Shown one piece after another: positions 31,146-39,957 of a stretch of DNA of 42,426 nt; positions within the stretch are counted from its first letter, which is position 1; each line of letters starts with the position of its first letter. The stretch comes from an uncultured Christensenella sp. GTDB lineage: Bacteria > Bacillota > Clostridia > Christensenellales > UBA3700. The position numbers and the translations under genes are program-made. Where the stretch lies: positions 1-42,426 of the forward strand of contig CAJTPC010000011.1 in the NCBI GenBank assembly GCA_910578245.1. Reading direction: 5' to 3'. The notes beneath the pieces are model-generated. The model was not told the origin of the DNA. It saw only the letters and a program-made list of their open reading frames with translations, and made no database searches.

Positions 31146-33623
31146 TTACGCCAAGTTATGACGCTTTGCGTCGCTTATAGTCATTACGTTCTTATCTTTA
31201 GCGACGGCTTTAATTATGTTCTTACCCTTATTGGTTCTCTCGTCGATAGGAATATCCTCGGTATTGATACTACGCACTTCTCCGCCCGGGAATATCAACG
31301 CAATATCGTAAGGTATCGTCACTAGGTCTGCATAGATACATTCGCCCGCCTTGGAGTCGCTTAGCTTAACGCCCTTGGACATTCTCATTCTCGGCTCGAT
31401 ACAACCGAGTATTACTCTCTTTGCGTAACCGCTATCCGACACGTTGACGACCTCTCCGCTACCGTCGTTGTGCTGAGCAAAGATAATTCTATCCTTTTCG
31501 TCTAGTTTCATCAACTTTACGCCACTTGCCTTTTTGCCCTGCGTAGGTATATCGTCATAAGAATTGAGTACCATACCCTCGGCGCTTATAGAAAGCACAA
31601 AGCCTCTGGCTTCTCTGGTGCCGTCGTCAAACTCAGGCGGAGCAACCACGCTCACGCTTACGACAAAATCGTCTTCGTCCTTAAATGCCATGGCTGTCGT
31701 CAAAGATTTTCTGTCAAAGACAAATTCAGATATATCGACGTACTTAGCCATACCAATAGAAGTCACAATAAGCAACTTATTGCCTTTGAGTTCTTTTTCC
31801 GTGAATATATCAAGCAACTTATCGTCGCTATCCACTTTGGCAATCTTATTAATACCAAGACCTCTGCTCTTCCACTTATCTTCGCCAAGCGCCGACACCG
31901 GGAAGGTGACCGCGTTGCCCTTGGACGTTATGCCAAAGAGCAAACTCTCGCTGTCGCTCTTGATTACTTTTTTGGCGATATCGTTGGGAGCGCAGTTAAC
32001 TATAGACTTAACAGCGGTATTGTATCCCTTTTCGGGTACGAATTTGACGTTGCCGTTATAATGCAATACGACAAAACCGTCTTTCTTTATCTTAGCGTTG
32101 AGATCTACTTCAACGTCGTTGAGCGCATGTTCGTGAATAATCTTGGACAATCTCTTGTCGGGGTATTTTTTCTTAATCTCAAGCAACTCTTTGCGTACTA
32201 CGGCGTACTGCTTAGCCTTTGAATTGGTGATATCCTTGAGATTGGCAATTCGCTCAAGCAATTCTTTCTGCTCTTCAAGCATCTTGTTGATATCCAATTT
32301 ATTAAGTCGTTTGAGAGGTATATCCAACACCGCGATAGCCTGCTTTTCGCTTAGGCTGAATCTTAACATCAATCTTTCCTTTGATTCGGTGTACGTCTTT
32401 GAGTCAAGCACTATATCAACGACTTCCCGTACGTTGTTGACGGCTATCAACAGACCTTGAAGAATATGTTCTCTCTTTTCCGCAACCTCAAGGTCGTATT
32501 TACTTCTCTTGTAAATTACCTGTCTTTGGAATTCAACGTAATGTCTTATGATATCCAAAAGTCCAAGTTGCATTGGTCTATTGTTGACGATAGCAGTCAT
32601 ATTAGCGGAAAAGTTGACTTGCAAGTTTGTCTTTTTGAAAAGTAGCGCAATCATAGTGTCAGCGTCGACTTCTTTTCTCAATTTGATTACGCATCGCATA
32701 CCCATTCTGTCCGACTCGTCCACAATATCCATAATACCGCCAAACAAATCTTTGTTGGTTTCTCTCAAATCGTTTATTCTTCCGAGAAGTTCGGCTTTGT
32801 TGACCTGATACGGTATCTCCGTGATGACGATATTCTTCCTTCCGCCTTCTTCTTCGACGTGCAGATTAGCTCTAAGTATAATCTTGCCCTTACCCTCTTT
32901 ATAGGCGTCATATATTCCCTGATTGGCTACGATAATTCCGCCTGTAGGGAAATCCGGCGCCGGAATATACTTCATCATCTCCTCTAAGGTGATATTTTTG
33001 TTGTCAATATAAGCTACGATACCGTCAATAGATTCTCCCAGAGAATGCGGTGGGATATTGGTAGCAAGACCAACGGCAATACCGCTTGTGCCGTTTACGA
33101 GCAAGTTGGGTATTCTGCTGGGCAGTACTGCAGGCTCTTCAAGACTATCGTCGAAGTTGAGCGTCATAGGAACGGTATTTTTCTCCAAATCTCTCAACAT
33201 CTCAAGAGCAAACGGCGTCATTCTCGCCTCGGTATATCTCATTGCCGCGGCGCTGTCGCCGTCTACCGAGCCGAAGTTACCGTGTCCGTCGACGAGTAAC
33301 ATTTTGGTGTTGAACGGTTGCGCCAACTTGACCATAGCGCCGTATACCGAACTATCGCCGTGAGGGTGATATTTACCAAGACAGTCGCCGACTATACGGG
33401 CAGACTTACGGTGAGGCTTGTCCGGCGTTGTGCCAAGCTCCAGCATGGTATATAATATTCTTCTCTGAACAGGTTTCAATCCGTCTTCTACTCTCGGCAA
33501 AGCTCTGTCAAGGATGACGTGCTCGCTGTAAGGCAACATCGAATTGTGCATTACCTGCTCAAAAGTTCCGTCGATAATTTTTGAATTGTCTATAATTTCT
33601 TCGTTTTCTTTCTTCTTAGCCAT
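31146..33623 (-). CDS. parC: DNA topoisomerase IV subunit A (ParC-type)
   Basis: The 825-residue type IIA topoisomerase breakage-reunion subunit has ALPRVEDGLKPVQRRILYTM, KSARIVGDCLGKYHPHGD, and the catalytic tyrosine in AAAMRYTEARM (Y130). The C-terminal beta-pinwheel ends IPTQGKKASGVKLM and lacks the QRRGGKG GyrA box, so it is the topoisomerase IV type (decatenation) rather than gyrase. Firmicutes paralogues are often annotated ambiguously. Position 95 is Gly in HPHGDSSVYG, where quinolone-sensitive relatives have Asp or Glu. It is transcribed with parE 121 bases upstream, in the operon that begins with the alpha/beta hydrolase. Confidence 0.85.
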   Translation of the reverse strand: MAKKKENEEIIDNSKIIDGTFEQVMHNSMLPYSEHVILDRALPRVEDGLKPVQRRILYTMLELGTTPDKPHRKSARIVGDCLGKYHPHGDSSVYGAMVKLAQPFNTKMLLVDGHGNFGSVDGDSAAAMRYTEARMTPFALEMLRDLEKNTVPMTLNFDDSLEEPAVLPSRIPNLLVNGTSGIAVGLATNIPPHSLGESIDGIVAYIDNKNITLEEMMKYIPAPDFPTGGIIVANQGIYDAYKEGKGKIILRANLHVEEEGGRKNIVITEIPYQVNKAELLGRINDLRETNKDLFGGIMDIVDESDRMGMRCVIKLRKEVDADTMIALLFKKTNLQVNFSANMTAIVNNRPMQLGLLDIIRHYVEFQRQVIYKRSKYDLEVAEKREHILQGLLIAVNNVREVVDIVLDSKTYTESKERLMLRFSLSEKQAIAVLDIPLKRLNKLDINKMLEEQKELLERIANLKDITNSKAKQYAVVRKELLEIKKKYPDKRLSKIIHEHALNDVEVDLNAKIKKDGFVVLHYNGNVKFVPEKGYNTAVKSIVNCAPNDIAKKVIKSDSESLLFGITSKGNAVTFPVSALGEDKWKSRGLGINKIAKVDSDDKLLDIFTEKELKGNKLLIVTSIGMAKYVDISEFVFDRKSLTTAMAFKDEDDFVVSVSVVAPPEFDDGTREARGFVLSISAEGMVLNSYDDIPTQGKKASGVKLMKLDEKDRIIFAQHNDGSGEVVNVSDSGYAKRVILGCIEPRMRMSKGVKLSDSKAGECIYADLVTIPYDIALIFPGGEVRSINTEDIPIDERTNKGKNIIKAVAKDKNVMTISDAKRHNLA

Positions 33624-33744
33624 ATCTATCCTTTGCTTTTGTCTACCGATACTCTTAGAAATACTATATTACTTATGTTACTTATGTTACGCGCGTAATA
33701 GACGCGCTAATATTTTATCAATAAATAGTGCCATTGAACAACGT

Positions 33745-35736
33745 TCAGCCGTTGTTATGACGCTTATTCTCCGCCTTTTTAGTAGCTTCTGCCAAAGAAT
33801 CTTCTTTATTGAATTCTGCGTACTCGAATATATATTCCCTTCTCAAATCCGCGCTGTCGCCCATAAGCGTAACGATAAGACTTTCCGCCTCTGCATTATC
33901 TTCTATTGATACCTTCATAAGCGAACGGGTCTTAGGATTCATAGTCGTTTCCCAAAGCTGCTCTGGGTTCATCTCGCCAAGTCCTTTATATCTTTGAAGC
34001 GTATAATTCTTGCCTACCGTTTCCAATATCTTCTTGAGTTCTTCATCGTCATAGGCGTACTGAACTTTGTTCTTTTCGGTAATCTTATATAGCGGTGGCA
34101 TACCGATATACAAATATCCGCCGGTGATGAGTTCGCGCATATACCTATAGAACATCGTAAGCAAAATTGCCCTGATGTGCGCTCCGTCTTGATCGGCGTC
34201 CGCAAGAATAATAACTTTGTGATACTTGAGATTGTTGATATTGAATTCGTTGCCAAAACCTGTTCCCAACGCGCTGATAATCAACTTTATTTCGTCGTTT
34301 TTGAGTATATCTTCAATTTTCTTCTTCTCTACGTTGAGCGGTTTTCCTCTAAGTGGCAAAATAGCTTGCGTAGCTCTATCTCTGCCTTGCTTTGCGCTAC
34401 CGCCGGCGCTATCGCCCTCAACTATAAAAAGTTCGTTAAATTCAGGTTTTCTGCCCGAGCAGTTTGCCATTTTACCTATAAGGGCGGACGCTGTCATATT
34501 GCTGATATTTCTTGCTACGCTCTTTGCCTTAGCCGCGCTCTCTCTTGCCTTGGCGGCAACTCTCGCCTTTTCATAGATTGCGTCTATGACGTCTTTCTTG
34601 GCTTTGTTGAGATAGTCCTTTATACCGTCGGTAAGCAAGTTTTCTACAAGCGATTTAACTTCCGGATTGCCCAGTTTAGTCTTGGTCTGCCCCTCGAATT
34701 GCATATTTTGCATTTTGACAGTCAAGACCGCCGTCAAGCCCTCGCGATAATCCTCTCCGCTGAAATTAGCCTGCTTTTCCTTAATGATGTTCTTTGCCCT
34801 GCCAAAATCGTTGAGAGCTTTCGTCAAAGCCGACTTAAAGCCGGTTTCGTGAGTTCCTCCCTCAGTAGTAGGAATGTCGTTGACGTATGAAAATACGCTT
34901 TCGGTATACGTGTCTGTATGCTGAAATGCAAGTTCTACGACAAATTTATCTTGTTTTTTCTCAATATAAATCGGCGGATTATACTTCGACGTCTTACCCT
35001 CGTTGAGGTGTATTACAAAGTCGCTGATACCTCCATCGTAACAGAATTTGCGTACCTTAGGTCTACCGCCCTCGCTAAGGCTCCTATTATCCGTCAAAGA
35101 GAATTTTACGCCGCCGTTGAGGAAAGCAAGTTCCTTGAGTCTTTTTGCTATTGTATCAAAAGAAAATTCTTCATTGCCAAATACTTTCGGGTCTGGCTTA
35201 AACGTAACCTTAGTGCCTTTAAGTTTTGGATCGCAAGGCTCCGACTTAAGATCTTGCACCTTGACTCCGCTGGCTATATTGCCGTTAGGGAGTTCTACGG
35301 AAGCAAATTTCATATTGTACTTCAAGCCTTTTTTATACACGTCTACGCTAAGCCACTCGGAAAGCGCATTAGTAACAGATGCGCCGACTCCGTGCAAACC
35401 GCCGGATACGGTATAGTTCTTGTTGTTGAACTTACCGCCCGCGTGCAAAGTAGTAAATACAAGTTCAACTCCCGTCACCTTTTCCGTTGGATGCATATCT
35501 ACAGGGATACCTCTTCCGTGGTCGGTAACGCTTATGCTGTTGTCATTATAAATCTCGATCTCAATAGAGTTTCCGTAACCGTTGAGAACCTCGTCCATAC
35601 CGTTGTCGACAATCTCCCACAGGATATGGTGCATACCCTTAATACCCGTAGTGCCAATGTACATACCCGGTCTTTTCCTAACCGCGTCAAGACCTTTCAG
35701 TACGGCTATGTCTTTAGCTCCGTAATCTCTCTCCAT
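33745..35736 (-). CDS. parE: DNA topoisomerase IV subunit B (ParE-type)
   Basis: The 663-residue protein starts after GAGGAGAAAA. GHKL ATPase motifs are IVDNGMDE (about 42-49), DHGRGIPVD and GGLHGVGASVTN. The transducer domain follows. The TOPRIM domain has EGDSAGGSA, and LADADQDGAHI binds the catalytic metal. The C-terminal end (LRREYIFEYAEF) is typical. ParE hydrolyses ATP to drive strand passage by ParC. It begins 18 bases after the hydrolase gene ends, with no visible promoter between, so its expression probably depends on the hydrolase promoter and the palindromes upstream. Length and lack of an insert fit ParE/GyrB of Firmicutes. Confidence 0.9.
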   Translation of the reverse strand: MERDYGAKDIAVLKGLDAVRKRPGMYIGTTGIKGMHHILWEIVDNGMDEVLNGYGNSIEIEIYNDNSISVTDHGRGIPVDMHPTEKVTGVELVFTTLHAGGKFNNKNYTVSGGLHGVGASVTNALSEWLSVDVYKKGLKYNMKFASVELPNGNIASGVKVQDLKSEPCDPKLKGTKVTFKPDPKVFGNEEFSFDTIAKRLKELAFLNGGVKFSLTDNRSLSEGGRPKVRKFCYDGGISDFVIHLNEGKTSKYNPPIYIEKKQDKFVVELAFQHTDTYTESVFSYVNDIPTTEGGTHETGFKSALTKALNDFGRAKNIIKEKQANFSGEDYREGLTAVLTVKMQNMQFEGQTKTKLGNPEVKSLVENLLTDGIKDYLNKAKKDVIDAIYEKARVAAKARESAAKAKSVARNISNMTASALIGKMANCSGRKPEFNELFIVEGDSAGGSAKQGRDRATQAILPLRGKPLNVEKKKIEDILKNDEIKLIISALGTGFGNEFNINNLKYHKVIILADADQDGAHIRAILLTMFYRYMRELITGGYLYIGMPPLYKITEKNKVQYAYDDEELKKILETVGKNYTLQRYKGLGEMNPEQLWETTMNPKTRSLMKVSIEDNAEAESLIVTLMGDSADLRREYIFEYAEFNKEDSLAEATKKAENKRHNNG

Positions 35737-35754
35737 TTTTCTCCTCGAATTATA

Positions 35755-36768
35755 TTAATTTGCGACGGCAAGTTCCGGCTCTTTTTTGGCTTTTGTTTCC
35801 ACTACGTCAGCAACGACTTCATTCCCTTCGTCATTTGACTTTGCAGTCGACGCCAAATTATCCAACCATTCCAATACGTCTGCGTAAACTTCATCCTTGT
35901 TAATTTCGTTGACAATCTCATGACGCGCGTTCTCATAGAGTTTAATTTTGACGTCCTCTATGCCCAACTGGTTGTACATATCGTAGAGTTTGCTCACCGA
36001 CTTACCCATTTTACCCACGGGATCTTTATCGCCGGAAATAATAAATATAGGCAATCTTTTATCTATGCCTGCAAGTCTTTCAGGCTTGTAAATTCTGCAC
36101 AATCCGTCAAAAAAGTTCTTATAGAAGCCAAGCGACATGGTGTAATTGCAATACTTGTCGGAGTTATATTTTTCGCACTCGCCCGCATCTCTATTAAGCC
36201 AAGCATTTTGTCTTTTTTCTTTTTTGAAAGGCTTCTCGTAAGCTCCGAACGTCATATTCTTTATAAATTCCGCAGTCTTATCTTTGCCATAGAGTTTATG
36301 CTGAATATTCGCCACTAATCTACCGATTTTCGGCTCAATACCGCTCATATTTCCCGATCCGCTCAAAATACAGCCGTCGATATTGTGGGAATTTTGCTGT
36401 ATATATCCTTGCCCCAAGAAAGAGCCGTAAGAATGCGCGAATACGAACAAAGGCAAGTCTCCATATCTCTCTTTGAGATATGAGGTAATTACTTTTTCAT
36501 CGTCAATCGTGTCGAAATAAGTATGCCCAAAAGGCACTTTTCCCAAATAATCAACGCCCGCGGTGCGTCCGTGACCTCTATGGTCGTCTCCCGCTACTAT
36601 ATAGCCTTTAGAGTTGAGGTATTTAGCAAAATCTTCATACCTGTCAATGTGTTCCACCATGCCGTGGAAAATCTGCACGATGCCTTTGGGAGCGCAATCA
36701 GGTTCCCAGATCGACATCACAACGCGATAATCGTCAAATCCTTTTATTGTTTTTTCTATCTTTTCCAT
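35755..36768 (-). CDS. alpha/beta hydrolase, monoacylglycerol-lipase-like
   Basis: The 337-residue protein reads VQIFHGMVEHIDRY, then GDDHRGHGRTA, then FAHSYGSFLGQ, with the GxSxG-type nucleophile Ser113. Later come ISGDKDPVGK (acid) and NARHEIVNE (catalytic His). This set matches the Hydrolase_4 family of monoacylglycerol lipases and lysophospholipases. The last 30 residues are a charged extension not usual in the family. No signal peptide is present, so it is cytoplasmic. It is the first gene of the operon with parE and parC, 18 bases upstream of parE. Its substrate cannot be fixed from sequence. Confidence 0.8.
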   Translation of the reverse strand: MEKIEKTIKGFDDYRVVMSIWEPDCAPKGIVQIFHGMVEHIDRYEDFAKYLNSKGYIVAGDDHRGHGRTAGVDYLGKVPFGHTYFDTIDDEKVITSYLKERYGDLPLFVFAHSYGSFLGQGYIQQNSHNIDGCILSGSGNMSGIEPKIGRLVANIQHKLYGKDKTAEFIKNMTFGAYEKPFKKEKRQNAWLNRDAGECEKYNSDKYCNYTMSLGFYKNFFDGLCRIYKPERLAGIDKRLPIFIISGDKDPVGKMGKSVSKLYDMYNQLGIEDVKIKLYENARHEIVNEINKDEVYADVLEWLDNLASTAKSNDEGNEVVADVVETKAKKEPELAVAN

Positions 36769-36833
36769 TTAGGTTATTTCCTTACATTTTGAGTTTAATA
36801 GTCGTTTGCCGTTTAATACAGCAAGACACGTAT

Positions 36834-36862
36834 ATTATATAATATATTTTTAATATTTTCAA
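36834..36862 (-). promoter_or_regulatory. promoter of hydrolase-parE-parC operon
   Basis: On the minus strand TTGAAA (36862-36857) and TATAAT (36839-36834) are separated by exactly 17 bases. It precedes the hydrolase start by about 66 bases. The palindrome at 36918-36932 lies 56 bases upstream of the -35 box. Confidence 0.7.
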
Positions 36863-36917
36863 GTATTAAAGAAGGATTTCGCCTCGAAATTTTGAAAATT
36901 TAACTCAAATTTTACAT

Positions 36918-36932
36918 TTGAACACTGTTCAA
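36918..36932. promoter_or_regulatory. 15-base palindrome, operator candidate 1
   Basis: TTGAACACTGTTCAA is a perfect palindrome around its central base, of the form TTGAACA-N-TGTTCAA. An identical-arm copy lies at 37114-37128. The form resembles operators of TetR-type repressors. Confidence 0.6.
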
Positions 36933-37113
36933 TTATACATAAATAGTGATTTTTAGACATTTTTATCATAGCATAGCGCTCCATTCGCTATCGTAAATTA
37001 TATCTCCAAAACATCATTTTTTGCAAATTTTGCCCATTTCAGAGAATATCATCTATGCCGATTTATACCCATTTTACCTTAAAATTCGCTTAAAATAACC
37101 GCAAAGTTTTATA

Positions 37114-37128
37114 TTGAACATTGTTCAA
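37114..37128. promoter_or_regulatory. 15-base palindrome, operator candidate 2
   Basis: TTGAACATTGTTCAA shares both arms with the copy at 36918-36932, and the copies are 196 bases apart (start to start). It lies 116 bases before the murG start, so a shared regulator could control both divergent transcripts, possibly by looping. Confidence 0.6.
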
Positions 37129-37243
37129 ATGCGTCAACTTTCACTTTTTAGCTTACGCAATCATACCTATGAATAAGCGATTACGCTCATAAATTTACAT
37201 TTAACGCAAACACTAACGTAGATAAAATTTTGGAGGTACAATT

Positions 37244-38302
37244 ATGAATATTGCTCTTACGGGCGGAGGCACTGCAGGACACGTAATGCCCAACATGGCG
37301 CTACTTGACGATTTATATAAGCAATTCGACAAAGTAATATATATTGGCAACAAGGATAAAATGGAATATGACATATGCAAAAAGTTTAATGTCCCCTTCT
37401 ATCATTGCGATTGTATAAAGCTAGATAGAAGCAAACTAAGCAAAAATTTATTTATACCTATAAAACTACCCAAATATATCAAAGACGCAAAGAAAATTCT
37501 TTTAGATAATAACGTAGACGTAGTATTTTCTAAAGGCGGATACGTGGCCATGCCAGTAGTCTACGCGGCAAAATCACTCTCTATACCAACGGTATGCCAC
37601 GAATCCGATTACTCTTTGGGACTTGCCAACAAGCTCAACAGTCGTTTTGCCAAAGGTATCATTACATGCTTTGATAGCACTTGCAATAAGCAAAAGACCA
37701 AAGTCTTTGCCAATCCAATCCGTAAAGACTTCTTTGATACGCATCCGCAAAAGGTATTTGAAAAGCACTCTCTCAACCATTTCACCCCAATTCTTTTAAT
37801 AATGGGCGGTTCGCTTGGCGCAAAGTCAATCAACGACGTAATTTACAAAAGCCTTGACGAACTGTGCCGTAAATACCAAGTTATTCATATTTGCGGTAAT
37901 ACGATGGAAACGATTGAACACAGGAATTATATCCAAATTAAATATACCGACGATATTCAAGATTATATCTCCGCTAGCGATTTAATTATATCTCGATGCG
38001 GAGCAGGCGCCTCTACGGAAATAAACGCGCTGAATAAAAAGGCTTTATATATTCCTTTGGCAAATAAATCCTCTCGAGGCGACCAAGTTCTTAATGCGCG
38101 TTATCTTACCCAAAACGGTTATGCGCTAATGCTCGAAGAAAAGGATTTAGATAAGGAAACTTTGCTTAGAATGCTTGATCAGCTTGCCGATTTCGACAAA
38201 AAAATATACGTTTATGACCGCAACAACAACTCAAAGATAGTAGATTACGTCAGTAAGATAGCATATCAATATGCGTTGACTACTTCGCACAACGCATACT
38301 GA
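37244..38302 (+). CDS. murG: MurG, UDP-GlcNAc:lipid I GlcNAc transferase
   Basis: The 352-residue protein starts after GGAGGTACAATT. The N-terminal Rossmann domain has GGGTAGHVMP (lipid I-binding loop). The region VVFSKGGYVAMPVVYAA is the second G-loop, and LIMGGSLGAKSIND the third. The C-terminal donor domain contains ISRCGAGASTEINAL, which binds UDP-GlcNAc, and IPLANKSSRGDQVLNARYL. It completes lipid II on the inner membrane face. Unlike the usual dcw gene cluster, it is alone here, divergent from the hydrolase operon. It may be a second copy or the housekeeping gene in a rearranged position. Confidence 0.9.
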   Translation: MNIALTGGGTAGHVMPNMALLDDLYKQFDKVIYIGNKDKMEYDICKKFNVPFYHCDCIKLDRSKLSKNLFIPIKLPKYIKDAKKILLDNNVDVVFSKGGYVAMPVVYAAKSLSIPTVCHESDYSLGLANKLNSRFAKGIITCFDSTCNKQKTKVFANPIRKDFFDTHPQKVFEKHSLNHFTPILLIMGGSLGAKSINDVIYKSLDELCRKYQVIHICGNTMETIEHRNYIQIKYTDDIQDYISASDLIISRCGAGASTEINALNKKALYIPLANKSSRGDQVLNARYLTQNGYALMLEEKDLDKETLLRMLDQLADFDKKIYVYDRNNNSKIVDYVSKIAYQYALTTSHNAY

Positions 38303-38310
38303 TACGAAGT

Positions 38311-39942
38311 TTATTTAACGTTAGACAAAGACTCCTGAAGTTTCTTGAAGTCCACCTTGCCTATTTGAGTAAGCGGCAACGATTCAACACGCTCAATAAC
38401 TTTGGGCATATTGTATTTGAGCAAATTGTTGCCGATATGCTCTCGCAGAGCGTCAATAAAGGCGTCATCGCACAATACGCCGTCCTCGGTCACTATATAC
38501 AACTTAAGGAAGTTCTTACCGTTTTCCTGATAAGGTATTATACAAGACCTCAATACGCCGTCAAAAGCGTTGACGCAGTCCTCAATCTCTTGCGGATAGA
38601 TGTTGATTCCGCTTATTTTAATCATTCTCTTAATTCGATCGACGAAGTAAACGTAACCTTCTTCGTCCATATAACCTATATCGCCGGTCTTTAGCCATTT
38701 AAGACCTTGACTATCAGTAAAAAATACTTCTTTGTCAAGCTCGGGGGAATTATAATAACCAGTCATCATAGTATTGCAAGATATTACAATCATACCGCGT
38801 TCCATCGGATTGAGAAAATTATTATTGTCGTCAATTATTGCAAAATAGTTATTCTTTATGGGTTTGCCGACCGTAGAGTTATCCTTATGAATATCCATTG
38901 TATTGACGCAGCAAATACCGCCCTCAGTCAATCCATAACCCGCGCAGAGCTTAATAGGATTACCGTACTTCGCCATAGTATCCTCAAAAGTCTTCTTAAG
39001 TTCTGCCGAAATTTTTTCGCCACCGCAATAACAATTCTTGATTTTCTTGAGCTTCCTGCCTTTGAATTTGCCGCATGCAAGCATTTTAGAATACATACTC
39101 GGCACGCCTGCTATATAAGTAACTCTTGCCCGACTTATCAGTCTACATGCGCCCTTGGGATTGAATTTAGGCATCATAACGGCTTGTCCGCCACCGCACA
39201 AAACGGTATGCATGCAAATACCCAAACCGAAATTATGGAACAACGGCAAGACCATAAGCATTCCATCTTTATCATCAACGCCTCCGCCGATAAGGTCTAT
39301 AGCGTTATCAGCCAAGTGATTAAAAGAGTCATTGGAAAGCATTACGGTCTTTGATATGCCGGTAGTACCGCCGCTGTGCATAAATATGGCAATATCATCG
39401 CCCTTAATATCCACTGCCTTAAGCTGAAATCTGTTCAAAGTATCTTTGAATTTGACTATATGACCGCCATATTTAATATCCTTAACCTTGCCATACTTAA
39501 AGACATTGTAAGGTATCTTAAAAGCCTTTGGCAAAAAGTCGCTTGCGCTGCACAGAATCACCGGCTTGTCGCTGTCATTCAAAAAATCGTATTTATAGAA
39601 AAATTCGTCAAAAAGTATAAAAGCCTTGCTATTCATATCTTTTGCTATTCTCTCAAGTCCATCGCGCGGAATTAGAGGGTGCACCAGATTAGCTACCGCG
39701 CCAACTGCATTTATGGCATAAAAACATACGATAGCATTGGGAATATTGCCAAGACACAACACTACGTTGTCTCCCTTGCCAATTCCCAAAGATTGAAGAT
39801 AACCGCCAAAGCTCTTGACAGTTTCTCTAAACTTTTTAATACCTATCGACGCTCCGAAAAAGTCCCAGACCTTGTTGGTATCGGGAAGTCTTTTCGTTTC
39901 GTCTTGAAGATATGCAAACATTGACTTATCGAATTTTGCCAT
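38311..39942 (-). CDS. AMP-forming acyl-CoA synthetase/ligase
   Basis: The 543-residue ANL-superfamily enzyme has MHSGGTTGISKTV (about 188-200) as the AMP-binding P-loop and AGYGLTEGG as A5. It also has TGDIGYMDEEGYVYFVDRIKRMIKISGINIYPQEIE (A7-A8), including the hinge. The final catalytic lysine lies in the LPLTQIGKVDFKKL motif. Together they activate a carboxylate to acyl-AMP. The substrate is not fixed; the fatty-acid-type pocket is plausible. It starts 15 bases after the PAP2 gene, so the two are co-transcribed. Its stop is 8 bases from the convergent murG. Confidence 0.85.
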   Translation of the reverse strand: MAKFDKSMFAYLQDETKRLPDTNKVWDFFGASIGIKKFRETVKSFGGYLQSLGIGKGDNVVLCLGNIPNAIVCFYAINAVGAVANLVHPLIPRDGLERIAKDMNSKAFILFDEFFYKYDFLNDSDKPVILCSASDFLPKAFKIPYNVFKYGKVKDIKYGGHIVKFKDTLNRFQLKAVDIKGDDIAIFMHSGGTTGISKTVMLSNDSFNHLADNAIDLIGGGVDDKDGMLMVLPLFHNFGLGICMHTVLCGGGQAVMMPKFNPKGACRLISRARVTYIAGVPSMYSKMLACGKFKGRKLKKIKNCYCGGEKISAELKKTFEDTMAKYGNPIKLCAGYGLTEGGICCVNTMDIHKDNSTVGKPIKNNYFAIIDDNNNFLNPMERGMIVISCNTMMTGYYNSPELDKEVFFTDSQGLKWLKTGDIGYMDEEGYVYFVDRIKRMIKISGINIYPQEIEDCVNAFDGVLRSCIIPYQENGKNFLKLYIVTEDGVLCDDAFIDALREHIGNNLLKYNMPKVIERVESLPLTQIGKVDFKKLQESLSNVK

Positions 39943-39957
39943 TGTATATAGCCCGCC

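Noticed and set aside
33668..33687. Short tandem ACTTATGTT repeat between parE and parC
   Set aside because: Only two copies of nine bases in A/T-rich intergenic DNA. No function could be supported.
34918..35838. 306-codon plus-strand open frame opposite parE
   Set aside because: It is a shadow of the parE coding sequence; the residues (Arg, Tyr, Ile-rich) look random and no start signal precedes it.
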